A stretch of DNA of 64,000 nucleotides. Source: Pseudomonas sp. MPC6. GTDB lineage: Bacteria > Pseudomonadota > Gammaproteobacteria > Pseudomonadales > Pseudomonadaceae. Under the pieces are notes generated by a model. That model was not told the DNA's origin, did not search any database, and saw only the letters and a list, made by a program, of their open reading frames with translations. Location of the stretch: NCBI RefSeq assembly GCF_006094435.1, contig NZ_CP034783.1, positions 4,057,001 to 4,121,000 on the forward strand, read 5' to 3'. The stretch's first letter is position 1, and every line of letters begins with the position of its first letter. Below are positions 25,482 through 34,489 of the stretch, piece after piece. A program made the translations under genes and the position numbers.

Positions 25482-25867
25482 TCAAGTGCAGGCGGATACC
25501 TGACTGATGATGCTCATGCGACCGCTTTAACCTTGGCCGGGCTACTAAACCCGATCACTGACCATCAGTGACGCGAATCAAGTTACCGAGCAGCCCCTGG
25601 GCGCACAAGCCGGCGGATTCTGGCTTAACCGTAGGCAACGACGCAAGGTGCTGTGGCCTTCGGGAAGTGACGTGAAGGCTTTCTTACAAACACTCGGAAG
25701 CGTCCTACACATCCATCAGAAACGCCCTATTTCCACCTCGACCGACTTCGTAAAAGCTTGCGAGCGTTTGCACGCTGCGGTCTGTCTTTGTGACCGCGTT
25801 ATCGTTCTTCGCCGGCAAGCCTGGCTCCTACAGGGCGGGGCGCGGTGGAATGGGGTGGCAACGGCCG
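25482..25867. other. non-coding gap with short dyad and single REP half-site
   Basis: No convincing gene. It holds a small dyad TCACTG-ACCAT-CAGTGA (25555-25571) and a lone REP-like half (CTTCGCCGGCAAGCCTGGCT, 25807 onward) shortly after the SDR stop on the minus strand. Confidence 0.55.
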
Positions 25868-26650
25868 CTAGATACTCATCACCATCTGCCCGCTATCAAT
25901 GCGCAACTCGACACCATTGATCGCCCGGGCTTCATCGCTCGCCAGGAACAGCACGCTGGCCGCCACGTCCTCGGGCCGGCACATGCGGTTCATCGGGTCG
26001 CTGTCGATGGTCATGCGGTCGGGGTCGACGCCTGCGGGGAGGCTGCCACGGGTCATGTCGGTGAGCACGCCATCCGGGTGCAGCGTGTTGCAGCGGATGC
26101 GGTATCTGCGCCGCCGGCAAAGCGCCGCCACCGAACGCGACAATGCCGCCACCGCGCCCTTGGAGGCGCTGTAAGCCAGGTAATCGTCACGCCCGGCCAG
26201 GGCCGCGACGGACGATAGGTTGATGATCGAACCACCGCTGCCCTTCATCAACGCGATGCCTTCGCGACAGCCCAGAAACACACTGTCGGCATTCACCCGC
26301 ATCACCTGTTGCCACGCCTGCAGACTGGTCTCTTCAATCGAGCCGGCGATCAGGATGCCGGCATTGTTGACCAGGATATCCAGACGCCCGTAGCGCTCGC
26401 GCACATGGTCGATGACCTGGCGCCACGCGTCTTCACTGCTGACGTCGTGGCGGATAAAGGCTGCAGCCGGCCCGATTTCAGCCGCCAGGGCCTGGCCTGC
26501 CTCGACGTCCAGGTCGCTGATCAGCACCTGGGCCCCTTCGGCCGCCAGCACCCGCACGCTGGCAGCGCCGATCCCCTTGGCGCCGCCGGTGACCAGCGCG
26601 ACTTTGCCGTGAACCCGGCCGTTCTTGTTGTTTTGATTGAGCGTCATCAT
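25868..26650 (-). CDS. short-chain dehydrogenase, hydroxysteroid-dehydrogenase-like
   Basis: 260 aa. Rossmann motif GGAKGIGAASV near residue 22, DLDVEAG after beta-2 (Asp favours NAD), NNAGIL near 92, catalytic Ser in NLSSVAAL and Y-x-x-x-K as YLAYSASKGAV. The layout matches 3-alpha/20-beta- or 3-beta/17-beta-HSD-like SDRs. It overlaps the upstream flavoprotein gene at ATGATGA. Coupling to a KstD-family flavoprotein suggests it oxidises a ring hydroxyl (for example 3-OH) to the ketone that the flavoprotein then desaturates. Specificity is inferred. Confidence 0.87.
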   Translation of the reverse strand: MMTLNQNNKNGRVHGKVALVTGGAKGIGAASVRVLAAEGAQVLISDLDVEAGQALAAEIGPAAAFIRHDVSSEDAWRQVIDHVRERYGRLDILVNNAGILIAGSIEETSLQAWQQVMRVNADSVFLGCREGIALMKGSGGSIINLSSVAALAGRDDYLAYSASKGAVAALSRSVAALCRRRRYRIRCNTLHPDGVLTDMTRGSLPAGVDPDRMTIDSDPMNRMCRPEDVAASVLFLASDEARAINGVELRIDSGQMVMSI

Positions 26651-28344
26651 GTCATCTCATGTGCGTGGGTCGTTTCGAATTGCTGGCCGTGCGGGCGCGC
26701 GACGGCGGCACCGGCACGACGACCGGAGAACACGCAGTCGGCCAGGGACAGGCCGCTGATGTACAAATGCGAAGGTATGCCCAGGGCGCTGCGTCCGGCT
26801 GCGTACAAACCCGCTATGGCTTGCCCCTGCTGGTCCAGCACTGCGCCGCTGCGTTCATCCACGCGCAAGCCGCCCAGGGTCAGGGCGCCCAGGGGGAATA
26901 CCGGATTGGTCACCGAGATATCGCAGGCATAAAAAGGCCCCTGTTCCAGCACCTGGCGTCCGCCCTCGGACTTGCCGAACGGCTCCGGCGCCTCGCCACG
27001 GGCGGCTGCGTTGGCAGCCAGCACCGAGGCACGCAGTACGGCAGGGTCCATGGCCGTCGCATTGGCCAATTCGCTCAGGCTCTTGCCCTTGCGCACCTTG
27101 AACAGCATCAGCACCAGGGCGGGCAAGCTTTGAAACCACCAATAGCCGCCAAACAGTGCCTCACGGATGGCTTTCTTGCGCAACGGCGCATCCAGCACCA
27201 GCCAGGCTTTGCCGCCCTGCTCTTCCATCAAGGGTTGGCCCAGGGTGGCGCCATAGACTTCTTCGTTGCAGAAACGCCGGCCTTCGCGATTGACGACGAT
27301 GCCCTTGTGCCAACTGTACGGCGGGTTGATAAAGCGCCAGGCCGAAACACGCTCCAGTGCAGCGCCTTGACCACCGACGCTGGTCCCCAGGCGCAGGCCG
27401 CTGCCGTCACAGCCTGTGGCACCGACTTTGAAGTTACGCTCGAATTTCGGCGCGTGCCGTTTGATCAGTTCGCGATTGAAAATGAAACCGCCGGTACTGA
27501 GGATGACGCCGTTGCGGGCGTGCACCAGCCGTGGCCGGGCGAAGTCCCGTTCGAGCTGGCCGATGCGCTGGCGCAGCTTCTTGCAGTAACCCGCGGCGAA
27601 GTTCTGTAAACGTTCGGCGCGAGCGGCCAGGCGCGCATGCAACTGCGCTTGCGGGGTGCCGGGCGTCATGCACCACATCTCGGCACCCACCACCCGCCCC
27701 TGCGCATCAACCACCAGGCGTTTGGCTGCCGCTTGCAGCAATGGCCGGGCCCCGGCGCGCAGGCACGCGTCCTTGAGATGTGCATACAGCACCGCGCCGC
27801 ACTGGCCTTTGCCCACGGTGCGATGACCCCGTGGTGCCGGTGGCAGCGGTCCGCCATGCTGCGGGACCAGTTCGTTGCCGGAGTAATAGAGAAAGTAGCC
27901 GTCAGGCGGGTACGAAGTCTTGCCGCCCGGCGGCATCTGGTGGCCATAGGGCGCACCGTGGCTTTCCAGCCAGTCGAGGTTGCTGACGCTGTCGGCGCAG
28001 AAGCGCCGCAGGGTGTCGTCGCTGACCACGTTTTGGGTTTCATGCTTGAGGTAGTCAAACATGGCTTCGGGCGTGTCGCTGAACCCTGCCGCCTGCTGAT
28101 GGCGGGTACCGCCACCGGCGTAGACCACCCCGCCACTCTTGGCACTGGCACCGCCACCGGTGAATCGGTCGGCAATCAGGACATCGGCACCCTGGGCGCG
28201 GGCCTCCAGCGCCGAGCAGGCCCCGGCCGCGCCCCACCCGATAATCAATACATCGCAGTGCTCGTCCCACAGCAACGCGCTGCTGTCGGCGACCTGCAAA
28301 GGTGTCTGGATCGGCGTGCAGAAACTGTCATCGAACGTCGCCAT
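26647..28344 (-). CDS. FAD-dependent KstD/Kst4D-family dehydrogenase
   Basis: 565 aa flavoprotein of the fumarate-reductase/3-ketosteroid-dehydrogenase family. N-terminal dinucleotide motif DVLIIGWGAAGACSALEA near residue 30, RFTGGGASAKSGGVVYAGGG (FAD), ARNGVILSTGGFIFNRELI in the middle, and a C-terminal AGLYAAGRSALGIPSHLYISGLSLADCVFSGRRAG. The S-G-L-S-L-A-D-C-V ending differs from the Y-P-G-A-G ending of true KstD in the neighbouring gene. It is closer to what I recall of 3-ketosteroid delta-4(5-alpha)-dehydrogenases, though this sub-call is uncertain. It is 8 bp downstream of the other flavoprotein gene and translationally coupled to the SDR. Confidence 0.85.
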   Translation of the reverse strand: MATFDDSFCTPIQTPLQVADSSALLWDEHCDVLIIGWGAAGACSALEARAQGADVLIADRFTGGGASAKSGGVVYAGGGTRHQQAAGFSDTPEAMFDYLKHETQNVVSDDTLRRFCADSVSNLDWLESHGAPYGHQMPPGGKTSYPPDGYFLYYSGNELVPQHGGPLPPAPRGHRTVGKGQCGAVLYAHLKDACLRAGARPLLQAAAKRLVVDAQGRVVGAEMWCMTPGTPQAQLHARLAARAERLQNFAAGYCKKLRQRIGQLERDFARPRLVHARNGVILSTGGFIFNRELIKRHAPKFERNFKVGATGCDGSGLRLGTSVGGQGAALERVSAWRFINPPYSWHKGIVVNREGRRFCNEEVYGATLGQPLMEEQGGKAWLVLDAPLRKKAIREALFGGYWWFQSLPALVLMLFKVRKGKSLSELANATAMDPAVLRASVLAANAAARGEAPEPFGKSEGGRQVLEQGPFYACDISVTNPVFPLGALTLGGLRVDERSGAVLDQQGQAIAGLYAAGRSALGIPSHLYISGLSLADCVFSGRRAGAAVARPHGQQFETTHAHEMT

Positions 28345-28352
28345 ACACCCTC

Positions 28353-30062
28353 CTATCGCTGGCTGGCCAAGTGGTTGGCGGCGACATAAGCAAAGGTCAT
28401 CGCCGGCCCCAGTGTGCCGCCCGCGCCTGGATAGCTGGTGCCCATCACCGACGCCGAGCAGTTGCCGATCGCGTACAGGCCAGCGATGGCGGCGCCGTCT
28501 TCGCGGACCACTTGCGCATGTTCGTTGGTCAGCAGGCCGCCCTTGGTGCCGATGTCCCCGGCATCAAGACGCATGGCGTAGTACGCGCCTTTGCGCAATG
28601 GCGCCAGGCACGGGTTGGGCTTGATATTGCTGTCGCCGTAATAACGGTCGAATACGTTGCCGCCGCGCCCGAAGTCCGGATCCGTGCCCGTGCGCGCATA
28701 CTCGTTGACCTTGACCACGGTGGCTTCGAGACCGGCGGCATCGACGCCGATCTGCTTGGCCAGCCCGGCCAGGGTGTCGTCCTTCCAGTACAGGGTGTTC
28801 AGCCATTCCTTGCGCAAGCGGCTGTCGGGCATGATCTGGCCTGGCATCAACGGCCCCATCGCGTAGTTGAAACGGAAATGGCCATCGAAAATCACCCAGG
28901 CCGGCACCGACTTGCCACCCGTGAGCCCGTTGTCGCGGTACATCGCATCGACGAACTCCAGATACGGCGCGGCCTCGTTGACGAAGCGCCGGCCCAGGCT
29001 GTTGACCACGATGGCGCCGGGGAACGCGCGCTCGGCGAAGATCCCCCGGGGTTTTTCCTCGCCCGGTACGGCGATCGTCGGCGCCCACCAGGCCCAATCC
29101 ATCAATGCGGTGGCCGCCCCCTGAGCCAGCCCGGCCTCCAGCGCGGCACCGGTGTTGTTGCCCGGCGGTGTCGCACTCCAGGCCATGCGGGTCGGTTGCG
29201 GCAAGTATTTTTCACGCAGGGCCTGGTTCTGTTCAAAACCACCGGACGCCAGGATCACCCCGTGACGCGCGTGCAGTTGCACCTCGGCACCGTTGCGCCG
29301 CACGCTGACGCCGCTGACCCGGCCGTCCTTGGTGAGCAAGCCGGCAAAATCGGTGTTGAGCCAGAGCGGCACGTTGCGGTCCATCAGCGAGCGCCGCAGC
29401 GACGCCACCAGCGAGCTGCCCAGGGACGCCCGGCGGTCGATCTTGCTTTTGCGGCGCCATTTGAAATCGAGTTTGTAACGCAGCATCAGGCCCATGATCA
29501 GCAGGCGCCAGCCAAAACCACGCGCCATGACCTTGTGCGCATCCCGGGCGGTCCAGGCGATGCAGCCCATGAGCAAGGTCGACGGCGAAGGTTTACGCAG
29601 GTTGTCCAGTTCGTCGCCCAACAGGCTGGTATCGAAGAACTCCGGATCCAGGGTTCTGCCGCCGGGCAGCGCGCCCGGCAGGTGCGGGTAATAGTCGGGG
29701 TATTTGGCGGCCACCGCGTAGCGGACCCGACTGGTCTGGGCAAGCTCTTCGATCATCTTCGGCGCATTGTCCAGGTAGGTGCGCAGCCGGGTTTCATCGA
29801 CATGTTCGCCCGCCGCGGCTTGCAGATAACGCAAGGCTGTTGCGTAAGTGTCATTGCCGTTCAGCTTGGCGAAATAGTGGTTGTTGGGGATCCAGATACC
29901 GCCGCCGGAGATCGCCGAGGTGCCGCCGTACTTGTCGCTTTTTTCCACGATCAGCACACTGAAGCCGTGATCGGCGAGGAACACCGCCGACGTCATTGCA
30001 CCTGCACCCGAACCAACGACAATCACATCGTAGTGGGTCTGAGACTGAACTTGAGCCGTCAT
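28353..30062 (-). CDS. 3-ketosteroid delta-1-dehydrogenase-like flavoprotein
   Basis: 569 aa. I start at ATG 30062 (MTAQVQSQTHYDVIVVGSG); the longer frame begins at a TTG inside operator F. FAD motif VIVVGSGAGAMTSA near residue 12, KYGGTSAISGGGIWIPNN near 45, GVILASGGFEQN in the middle. The C-terminus NCSASVMGTSYPGAGGTLGPAMTFAYVAAN carries the Y-P-G-A-G sequence, where KstD has its Tyr and Gly that hold the 3-keto group. KstD inserts the 1(2) double bond in ring A before ring opening. This supports a steroid-type substrate. It heads the 30062-25868 operon. Confidence 0.87.
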   Translation of the reverse strand: MTAQVQSQTHYDVIVVGSGAGAMTSAVFLADHGFSVLIVEKSDKYGGTSAISGGGIWIPNNHYFAKLNGNDTYATALRYLQAAAGEHVDETRLRTYLDNAPKMIEELAQTSRVRYAVAAKYPDYYPHLPGALPGGRTLDPEFFDTSLLGDELDNLRKPSPSTLLMGCIAWTARDAHKVMARGFGWRLLIMGLMLRYKLDFKWRRKSKIDRRASLGSSLVASLRRSLMDRNVPLWLNTDFAGLLTKDGRVSGVSVRRNGAEVQLHARHGVILASGGFEQNQALREKYLPQPTRMAWSATPPGNNTGAALEAGLAQGAATALMDWAWWAPTIAVPGEEKPRGIFAERAFPGAIVVNSLGRRFVNEAAPYLEFVDAMYRDNGLTGGKSVPAWVIFDGHFRFNYAMGPLMPGQIMPDSRLRKEWLNTLYWKDDTLAGLAKQIGVDAAGLEATVVKVNEYARTGTDPDFGRGGNVFDRYYGDSNIKPNPCLAPLRKGAYYAMRLDAGDIGTKGGLLTNEHAQVVREDGAAIAGLYAIGNCSASVMGTSYPGAGGTLGPAMTFAYVAANHLASQR

Positions 30063-30162
30063 TGTTGTTATGCCATTAGCTGAGGTCAGAGATAACCGCC
30101 GACGACGCTGTGGGAGCGCTGGCGGAGTGCATCCCATGATCGGGGCTGCACTGGCCGGGCTC

Positions 30163-30179
30163 ATCGTCAAAGCGGACTA
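30163..30179 (-). promoter_or_regulatory. putative operator F upstream of KstD-like operon
   Basis: Reads TAGTCCGCTTTGACGAT towards the flavoprotein operon, 100 nt before ATG 30062, in the short gap after the amidase gene. Confidence 0.6.
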
Positions 30180-30249
30180 GGAAGCCGGCCCGATGCCGGT
30201 TGCTCATGAAAGCGGCGAACAACCGGCCGAAAGGGCCAGGCAAGCGCTG

Positions 30250-31845
30250 TCAGAGGACGGCGCGTCTGGCGGCCCAGGGACGATCCTGCTCCAGTTGACT
30301 GGCCAGGCGCAGCAGACCGTCTTCACCTCCCAGGCGGGCGGTGAACATCATGCCCACCGGCAGGCCGCTATCACTCTGGCCCAACGGCAGCGAGATGGCC
30401 GGTTGGCCGCTGACGTTGGCCAGCACGGTGAAGCCGGCGCTGCCCATGGCGTGATGGGCATAGCTGTCCCAGGATTGATCCAGCGTCAGCAGGCCCAGTT
30501 GCGGTGTCAGGTTGGCGGTGACCGGCGACAGGATCACGTCGAAGCGTTCGAACGGCTGCTCCATGGTTGCGCCAATACTTTCGAACGACTGACGGGCGCG
30601 ATACAGGGCTTCACCCGTGGTGGCCTGGGCGCGTTCCAGGTTGACCAGGGTGATTTTCTCCAGGTCCTGCGCCGTGGCGGCCCGCCCCAGCACTTGTTCG
30701 CGGTCGTGAATCGCGGTGCGCAATGCGGTGCCGATCACCGCGCCATGCGCACCGAACAGCTGACGTGGATCGATGTTCAGCGTCAGCTCTTCGACTTCAT
30801 GTCCCAGTCCCAGCAATTGCTTGATGGTCTGCTCCAGCGTGGCGGCAATCGCCGGCTCCAACGCCGCGCCGGTCAATGACTGGCGAACCACGGCGACCCG
30901 CAACTTGCCCGGCTCGCGCTGCAACTCTTCTACATAGGGCCGTACCAGCGGCGGGATCCAGTAGGCACTGCCCGCTTCATGGCCCTGGCCGGCATCGAGA
31001 AACAGCGCGGTATCGCGCACCGTGCGCGAGACCACATTGCCGACGCTGGCGCCAAACCAGCCCTCGAAATGCGCCGGCCCACTCGGCGTGCGATAACGGC
31101 TGGGCTTGAGCCCCACCAGGCCGCAATACGAGGCAGGAATGCGGATCGAGCCGCCGCCGTCGGTGGCATGGGCCACAGGCACGATCCCGGCGGCCACGGC
31201 CGCTGCCGCGCCGCCGGAGGAACCACCCGCGCTCATGGCCAGGTTCCACGGGTTGCACGTCTGCCCCCACAGCTTCGATTCAGTGGTGGTGGTCAAGCCG
31301 AACTCGGGACAGGTCGTCTTGCCGAAGGGCACGGCGCCAGCTTGCTCGTAACGGCTGATCAGGGTGCTGGTCCGGGCCGCTGGCGGGGCGTCCTTGAACA
31401 ACCGGCAACCATTGCTGGTCGAGGTGCCTTCCAGGTAGGTATTGAGGTCTTTGATCAACACCGGCACGCCGGCCAGCCCCCCTTGGGTTTGAGTACCGGC
31501 GGCACGGCGTTGGGCTAACAGTGTGCGGGCGTAGGCTTCGTGCAGCATGTTCACGGCCTTGACCCTGGGATTCACCGCCTGGCAGCGAGCCAGCGCCGCC
31601 GCCAGCAGGTCTTCGGGCTGCAGCTCGCCGCTGCGAATGGCCTGACCCATGGCCCAGGCGTCCAGCCCCTGGTAGTCACTGGCCGACAGACCCGCCGCAC
31701 GGGCATCGGCAAAACGTCCCAGCAAGCCGATCCCCGCGACCAGGGCGCCCGCCTTGAGCACACTGCGCCGCGGCCAGCCGGTCGGCGGCTCGTTGGACAA
31801 GGTGGTTGTCGAGGCAGTCATCGGTTGGTGTTCGTTGGTTTTCAT
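30250..31845 (-). CDS. Tat-exported amidase-signature hydrolase
   Basis: 531 aa. The N-terminal region has [21 protein letters not shown], a twin-arginine signal (R-R-x-x-L-K) ending ADARA, so the enzyme is probably periplasmic. An in-frame ATG at residue 9 is an alternative start. Amidase signature: Lys in [25 protein letters not shown], and the cis-Ser region [23 protein letters not shown], so the Ser-cisSer-Lys triad is complete. Exported amidase-signature enzymes hydrolyse conjugated bile salts in some steroid-degrading Proteobacteria (the Bsa amidase of Sphingobium). Given the neighbours, deconjugation of glycine/taurine amides is a reasonable hypothesis, but any amide is possible. It is 28 bp downstream of the aldehyde dehydrogenase gene. 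Confidence 0.87.
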   Translation of the reverse strand: MKTNEHQPMTASTTTLSNEPPTGWPRRSVLKAGALVAGIGLLGRFADARAAGLSASDYQGLDAWAMGQAIRSGELQPEDLLAAALARCQAVNPRVKAVNMLHEAYARTLLAQRRAAGTQTQGGLAGVPVLIKDLNTYLEGTSTSNGCRLFKDAPPAARTSTLISRYEQAGAVPFGKTTCPEFGLTTTTESKLWGQTCNPWNLAMSAGGSSGGAAAAVAAGIVPVAHATDGGGSIRIPASYCGLVGLKPSRYRTPSGPAHFEGWFGASVGNVVSRTVRDTALFLDAGQGHEAGSAYWIPPLVRPYVEELQREPGKLRVAVVRQSLTGAALEPAIAATLEQTIKQLLGLGHEVEELTLNIDPRQLFGAHGAVIGTALRTAIHDREQVLGRAATAQDLEKITLVNLERAQATTGEALYRARQSFESIGATMEQPFERFDVILSPVTANLTPQLGLLTLDQSWDSYAHHAMGSAGFTVLANVSGQPAISLPLGQSDSGLPVGMMFTARLGGEDGLLRLASQLEQDRPWAARRAVL

Positions 31846-31873
31846 AGCGATTGTCGCGCCCTGTCGATTATTG

Positions 31874-33307
31874 TTATGCGGTCACGTTGGCCAGCATGGC
31901 CGCCAGAAAGTGTTCGCCATACGGCGGCAAGAGCCCCCACTCGCGACGCGGGTCATGCTCCGGCGCCTTGAACACCGTGCGCTGGTGGCTGAACTCGAGA
32001 AATCCTTCGTGACCATGGTAATGGCCCATGCCCGAGGCGCCGACTCCGCCAAACGGCGCATCGTGCATCGCCGCGTGCATCATCACATCGTTGACGGTCA
32101 CCCCGCCGGACACGGTGCGCTCCAGCACATAGCGCTGCTGCTCGGGGTCTTTGCCGAAGTAATACAGCGCCAGCGGGCGGGGACGACCATTGATGTCGTC
32201 AATGACCTGATCGAGGTGTTCATAGGTGAGCACGACCATGGCGGGACCGAAAATTTCTTCACCCATGATCACGCTGTCCGGCGCCGGGTCGACCACCACG
32301 CGCAGGGGCCGGCGCCGGTCCTCGGCATTCGGCGCCAGGGGTTCGGGCAGGCACTCGACACGTGCGCCGCGGGCCTGGGCGTCCAGCACGTAACCTTCGA
32401 CCCGGTCCAGGTGCCGCTGGTTGACCACCGCCACCACGTCCGGGTTGCCGGCCACCGCAGGATTGAGTTCGCTGTAAGTGGCGCGCAGGGCTTCAAGGAA
32501 GGGTTCCAGCAGCGCCTTGGGCACGTACACCAGATCCGGACTGATGCAGATTTGCCCGCCATTGCAGGCTTTCCCTACGGCGATGCTGAAGGCGGCTTTT
32601 TTCAGGTCGGCGCTGGCGGAGACGATGACCGGCGACTTGCCGCCCAGCTCCAGCGTCACCGGCACCAGGTTCAGTGCGGCGTTGCGCATGACCAGCCGCC
32701 CCGTCGCGGTACTGCCGGTGTACACCAGGTGGTCAAACGGTTGGGCGCTGAAGGCTTCGGCCAGCTCCACGTCGCCGGTGACGACGCCGATCTCCAGCGG
32801 GTCGAGGTGTTCCGCGAACAGCTGCGCCACCAACTCGGCCGTCCGTGGAACCACGTCCGACGGCTTGAGGATGGCCCGGTTGCCCGCGGCCAGCACCGAG
32901 GCCAAGGGGCTGAACAGGGTAAACAAAGGCGCGTTCCAGGTACCGAGAATGCCCACCGTGCCCTTGGGCTGGTGCATCACCCACGCCTTGGCGCCGAGCT
33001 GATCGTAGGGCGCAAAAGGCGCACGTGGATCATCCTGCATCCAGTCCTGCAGATGGTCGCGCGCATATTTGAGCGAGGCCAGGGCGCCCAGCACGTCATT
33101 CATCAACGAGAAACCGGCAGGCCGACCGCCGAAATCCAGGTCGATCGCCTCGGTCAACACGCCATGGTGGCGCACCAACAGATCGATGACTTGCTGGAGT
33201 CGGCGTCGGCGGGTGTCGGCGCTCACCGCACCGGCGCTGGCGAATGCGCTTTTTTGCCGGGATAACAGACTGGTGAGTCCTTGGACGGATGATATGACTG
33301 AACTCAT
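31874..33307 (-). CDS. aldehyde dehydrogenase (coniferyl-aldehyde-dehydrogenase-like)
   Basis: 477 aa; start at ATG 33307 with AAGGGG just upstream, rejecting the longer frame that runs through operator G. Motifs: LGTWNAPLFTLFSPLASVLAAGN, VYTGSTATGRLVM, ELGGKSPVIVSASADLKKAA (general base Glu), and the catalytic Cys in CNGGQICISPDLVYVP. Sequence style is that of CalB-type class-3 ALDHs, which take bulky or membrane-associated aldehydes. In aldolytic bile-acid side-chain degradation the first aldolase yields a C22 aldehyde that an ALDH (Sad) oxidises, a fitting role here. It is in an operon with the amidase gene. Confidence 0.88.
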   Translation of the reverse strand: MSSVISSVQGLTSLLSRQKSAFASAGAVSADTRRRRLQQVIDLLVRHHGVLTEAIDLDFGGRPAGFSLMNDVLGALASLKYARDHLQDWMQDDPRAPFAPYDQLGAKAWVMHQPKGTVGILGTWNAPLFTLFSPLASVLAAGNRAILKPSDVVPRTAELVAQLFAEHLDPLEIGVVTGDVELAEAFSAQPFDHLVYTGSTATGRLVMRNAALNLVPVTLELGGKSPVIVSASADLKKAAFSIAVGKACNGGQICISPDLVYVPKALLEPFLEALRATYSELNPAVAGNPDVVAVVNQRHLDRVEGYVLDAQARGARVECLPEPLAPNAEDRRRPLRVVVDPAPDSVIMGEEIFGPAMVVLTYEHLDQVIDDINGRPRPLALYYFGKDPEQQRYVLERTVSGGVTVNDVMMHAAMHDAPFGGVGASGMGHYHGHEGFLEFSHQRTVFKAPEHDPRREWGLLPPYGEHFLAAMLANVTA

Positions 33308-33393
33308 TCGTGTCCCCTTGCTGGTACTGGCCCAATGGCCGGGAAGCGCCCGATGCGCTTGCCGCCACCCTAGCCGTACACCCCGCGCGACGC

Positions 33394-33411
33394 CTCGTCC
33401 GATCGGACGAG
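33394..33411. promoter_or_regulatory. putative operator G, perfect 18-bp palindrome
   Basis: CTCGTCCGATCGGACGAG, fully palindromic, in the ALDH/flavin-reductase divergent region and 86 nt upstream of the ALDH start. It has the same GTC-N6-GAC frame as the other seven sites and is their most symmetric member. Confidence 0.62.
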
Positions 33412-33427
33412 TAGCGAGCAAATCTGT

Positions 33428-33444
33428 TAGTCCGTTGAGACGAT
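33428..33444 (+). promoter_or_regulatory. putative operator H upstream of flavin reductase
   Basis: TAGTCCGTTGAGACGAT, followed by G, so that ATG 33443 overlaps it as in operators B and E. The preferred start at 33506 is 62 nt beyond its end, the same distance as the other two. Confidence 0.6.
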
Positions 33445-33505
33445 GTTGAACCCCGTGATGCGACCAATACTGGCCCTACGAAAATCCCACCCCATGAGGC
33501 CAGTC

Positions 33506-34489
33506 ATGGCAATGCAAAACGTCAGTTTCGATCCCCAGGCTTTTCGTGCCGCACTCGGCACCTTTACCACCGGGGTCACCATCATCACCACCCAGACCGA
33601 AGACGGCTCACCCGTGGGTATCACGGCCAACAGTTTCAACTCGGTGTCGCTCAATCCGCCGATGGTGCTCTGGAGCCTGTCCAAGCAGGCCCGCAGCTTG
33701 CCAGTCTTCACCAGCGGCAAACACTGGAACGTCCACGTGTTGTCCACCGAACAGGAAGCTCTGTCGGGACGTTTCGCCACCCAGGGCGAGGACAAGTTTT
33801 CTGAGATCAAGCTGGACCATGGCGTCAGCGGGGCGCCGCTGCTGCAAGACTGCACGGCACGTTTTCAATGCCGCACCGCCTTCCAGTATGAAGGCGGCGA
33901 CCACGTGATTTTTGTCGGTGAAGTCCTCGCCTTCGATCACAGCGACCGCGCGCCGCTGGCGTTCCAGAGTGGCCAATATGCATTGGCGACCCGCAAGCCA
34001 CGCAGCGAACTGCGCCTGGCCACCACGCCGCCGCCCCCCGAATGCAGTTACACCGAGGACCTGCTCGGTTACCTGTTGGGGCGCGGACACTACCAGGTCC
34101 TCAATGCCCTGCGGCAGATGCTGAGTAATCAGCACCTGGACGAACAGGCGTTTTTTATCTTGTCGATCTTGTGCATCCGCGACAACCTGAACCTCGAGGA
34201 AATCAATACCTTCGTCAACTACACCGGGCGTGAAGTCACGCTGGCCAGCATGCGTTTTCTCGAAAACCAGCGCCTGGTGGCGTTCGAGGGCTCGGCAGAG
34301 TCACTGCGTTTCGTCCTCACCGCCCAGGGCCGCGAGGTTTCGTTGCATCAGTTGGCGCTGGCCAAGGCAGTGGAAGAGGACCTCTCGGCCAAGCTCGGCG
34401 CCGCCGATGCACAAGCCTTGAAGGTCTTGCTCAAGCGCCTGATTGTCGTGAGTGATCCCGGCTTGCCGGATCTCTGGGCACCGCGATGA
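33506..34489 (+). CDS. flavin reductase with C-terminal MarR-like domain (two-component monooxygenase reductase)
   Basis: 327 aa; start ATG 33506 with GAGG 6 nt upstream. Residues 1-165 are a flavin-reductase/FMN-binding split barrel: FRAALGTFTTGVTIITTQTEDGSPVGITANSFNSVSLNPPMVLWSLS, then DHVIFVGEVLAFDHSDRAPLAFQSGQY. Residues about 190-325 look like a winged-helix MarR-type domain (LNLEEINTFVNYTGREVTLASMRFLENQRLV). The same two-domain layout occurs in the 4-hydroxyphenylacetate hydroxylase reductase C1, where the extra domain senses the aromatic substrate. It would supply reduced flavin to a monooxygenase such as an HsaA-like enzyme, which is not in this window. It overlaps the next MFS gene by ATGA. 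Confidence 0.87.
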   Translation: MAMQNVSFDPQAFRAALGTFTTGVTIITTQTEDGSPVGITANSFNSVSLNPPMVLWSLSKQARSLPVFTSGKHWNVHVLSTEQEALSGRFATQGEDKFSEIKLDHGVSGAPLLQDCTARFQCRTAFQYEGGDHVIFVGEVLAFDHSDRAPLAFQSGQYALATRKPRSELRLATTPPPPECSYTEDLLGYLLGRGHYQVLNALRQMLSNQHLDEQAFFILSILCIRDNLNLEEINTFVNYTGREVTLASMRFLENQRLVAFEGSAESLRFVLTAQGREVSLHQLALAKAVEEDLSAKLGAADAQALKVLLKRLIVVSDPGLPDLWAPR

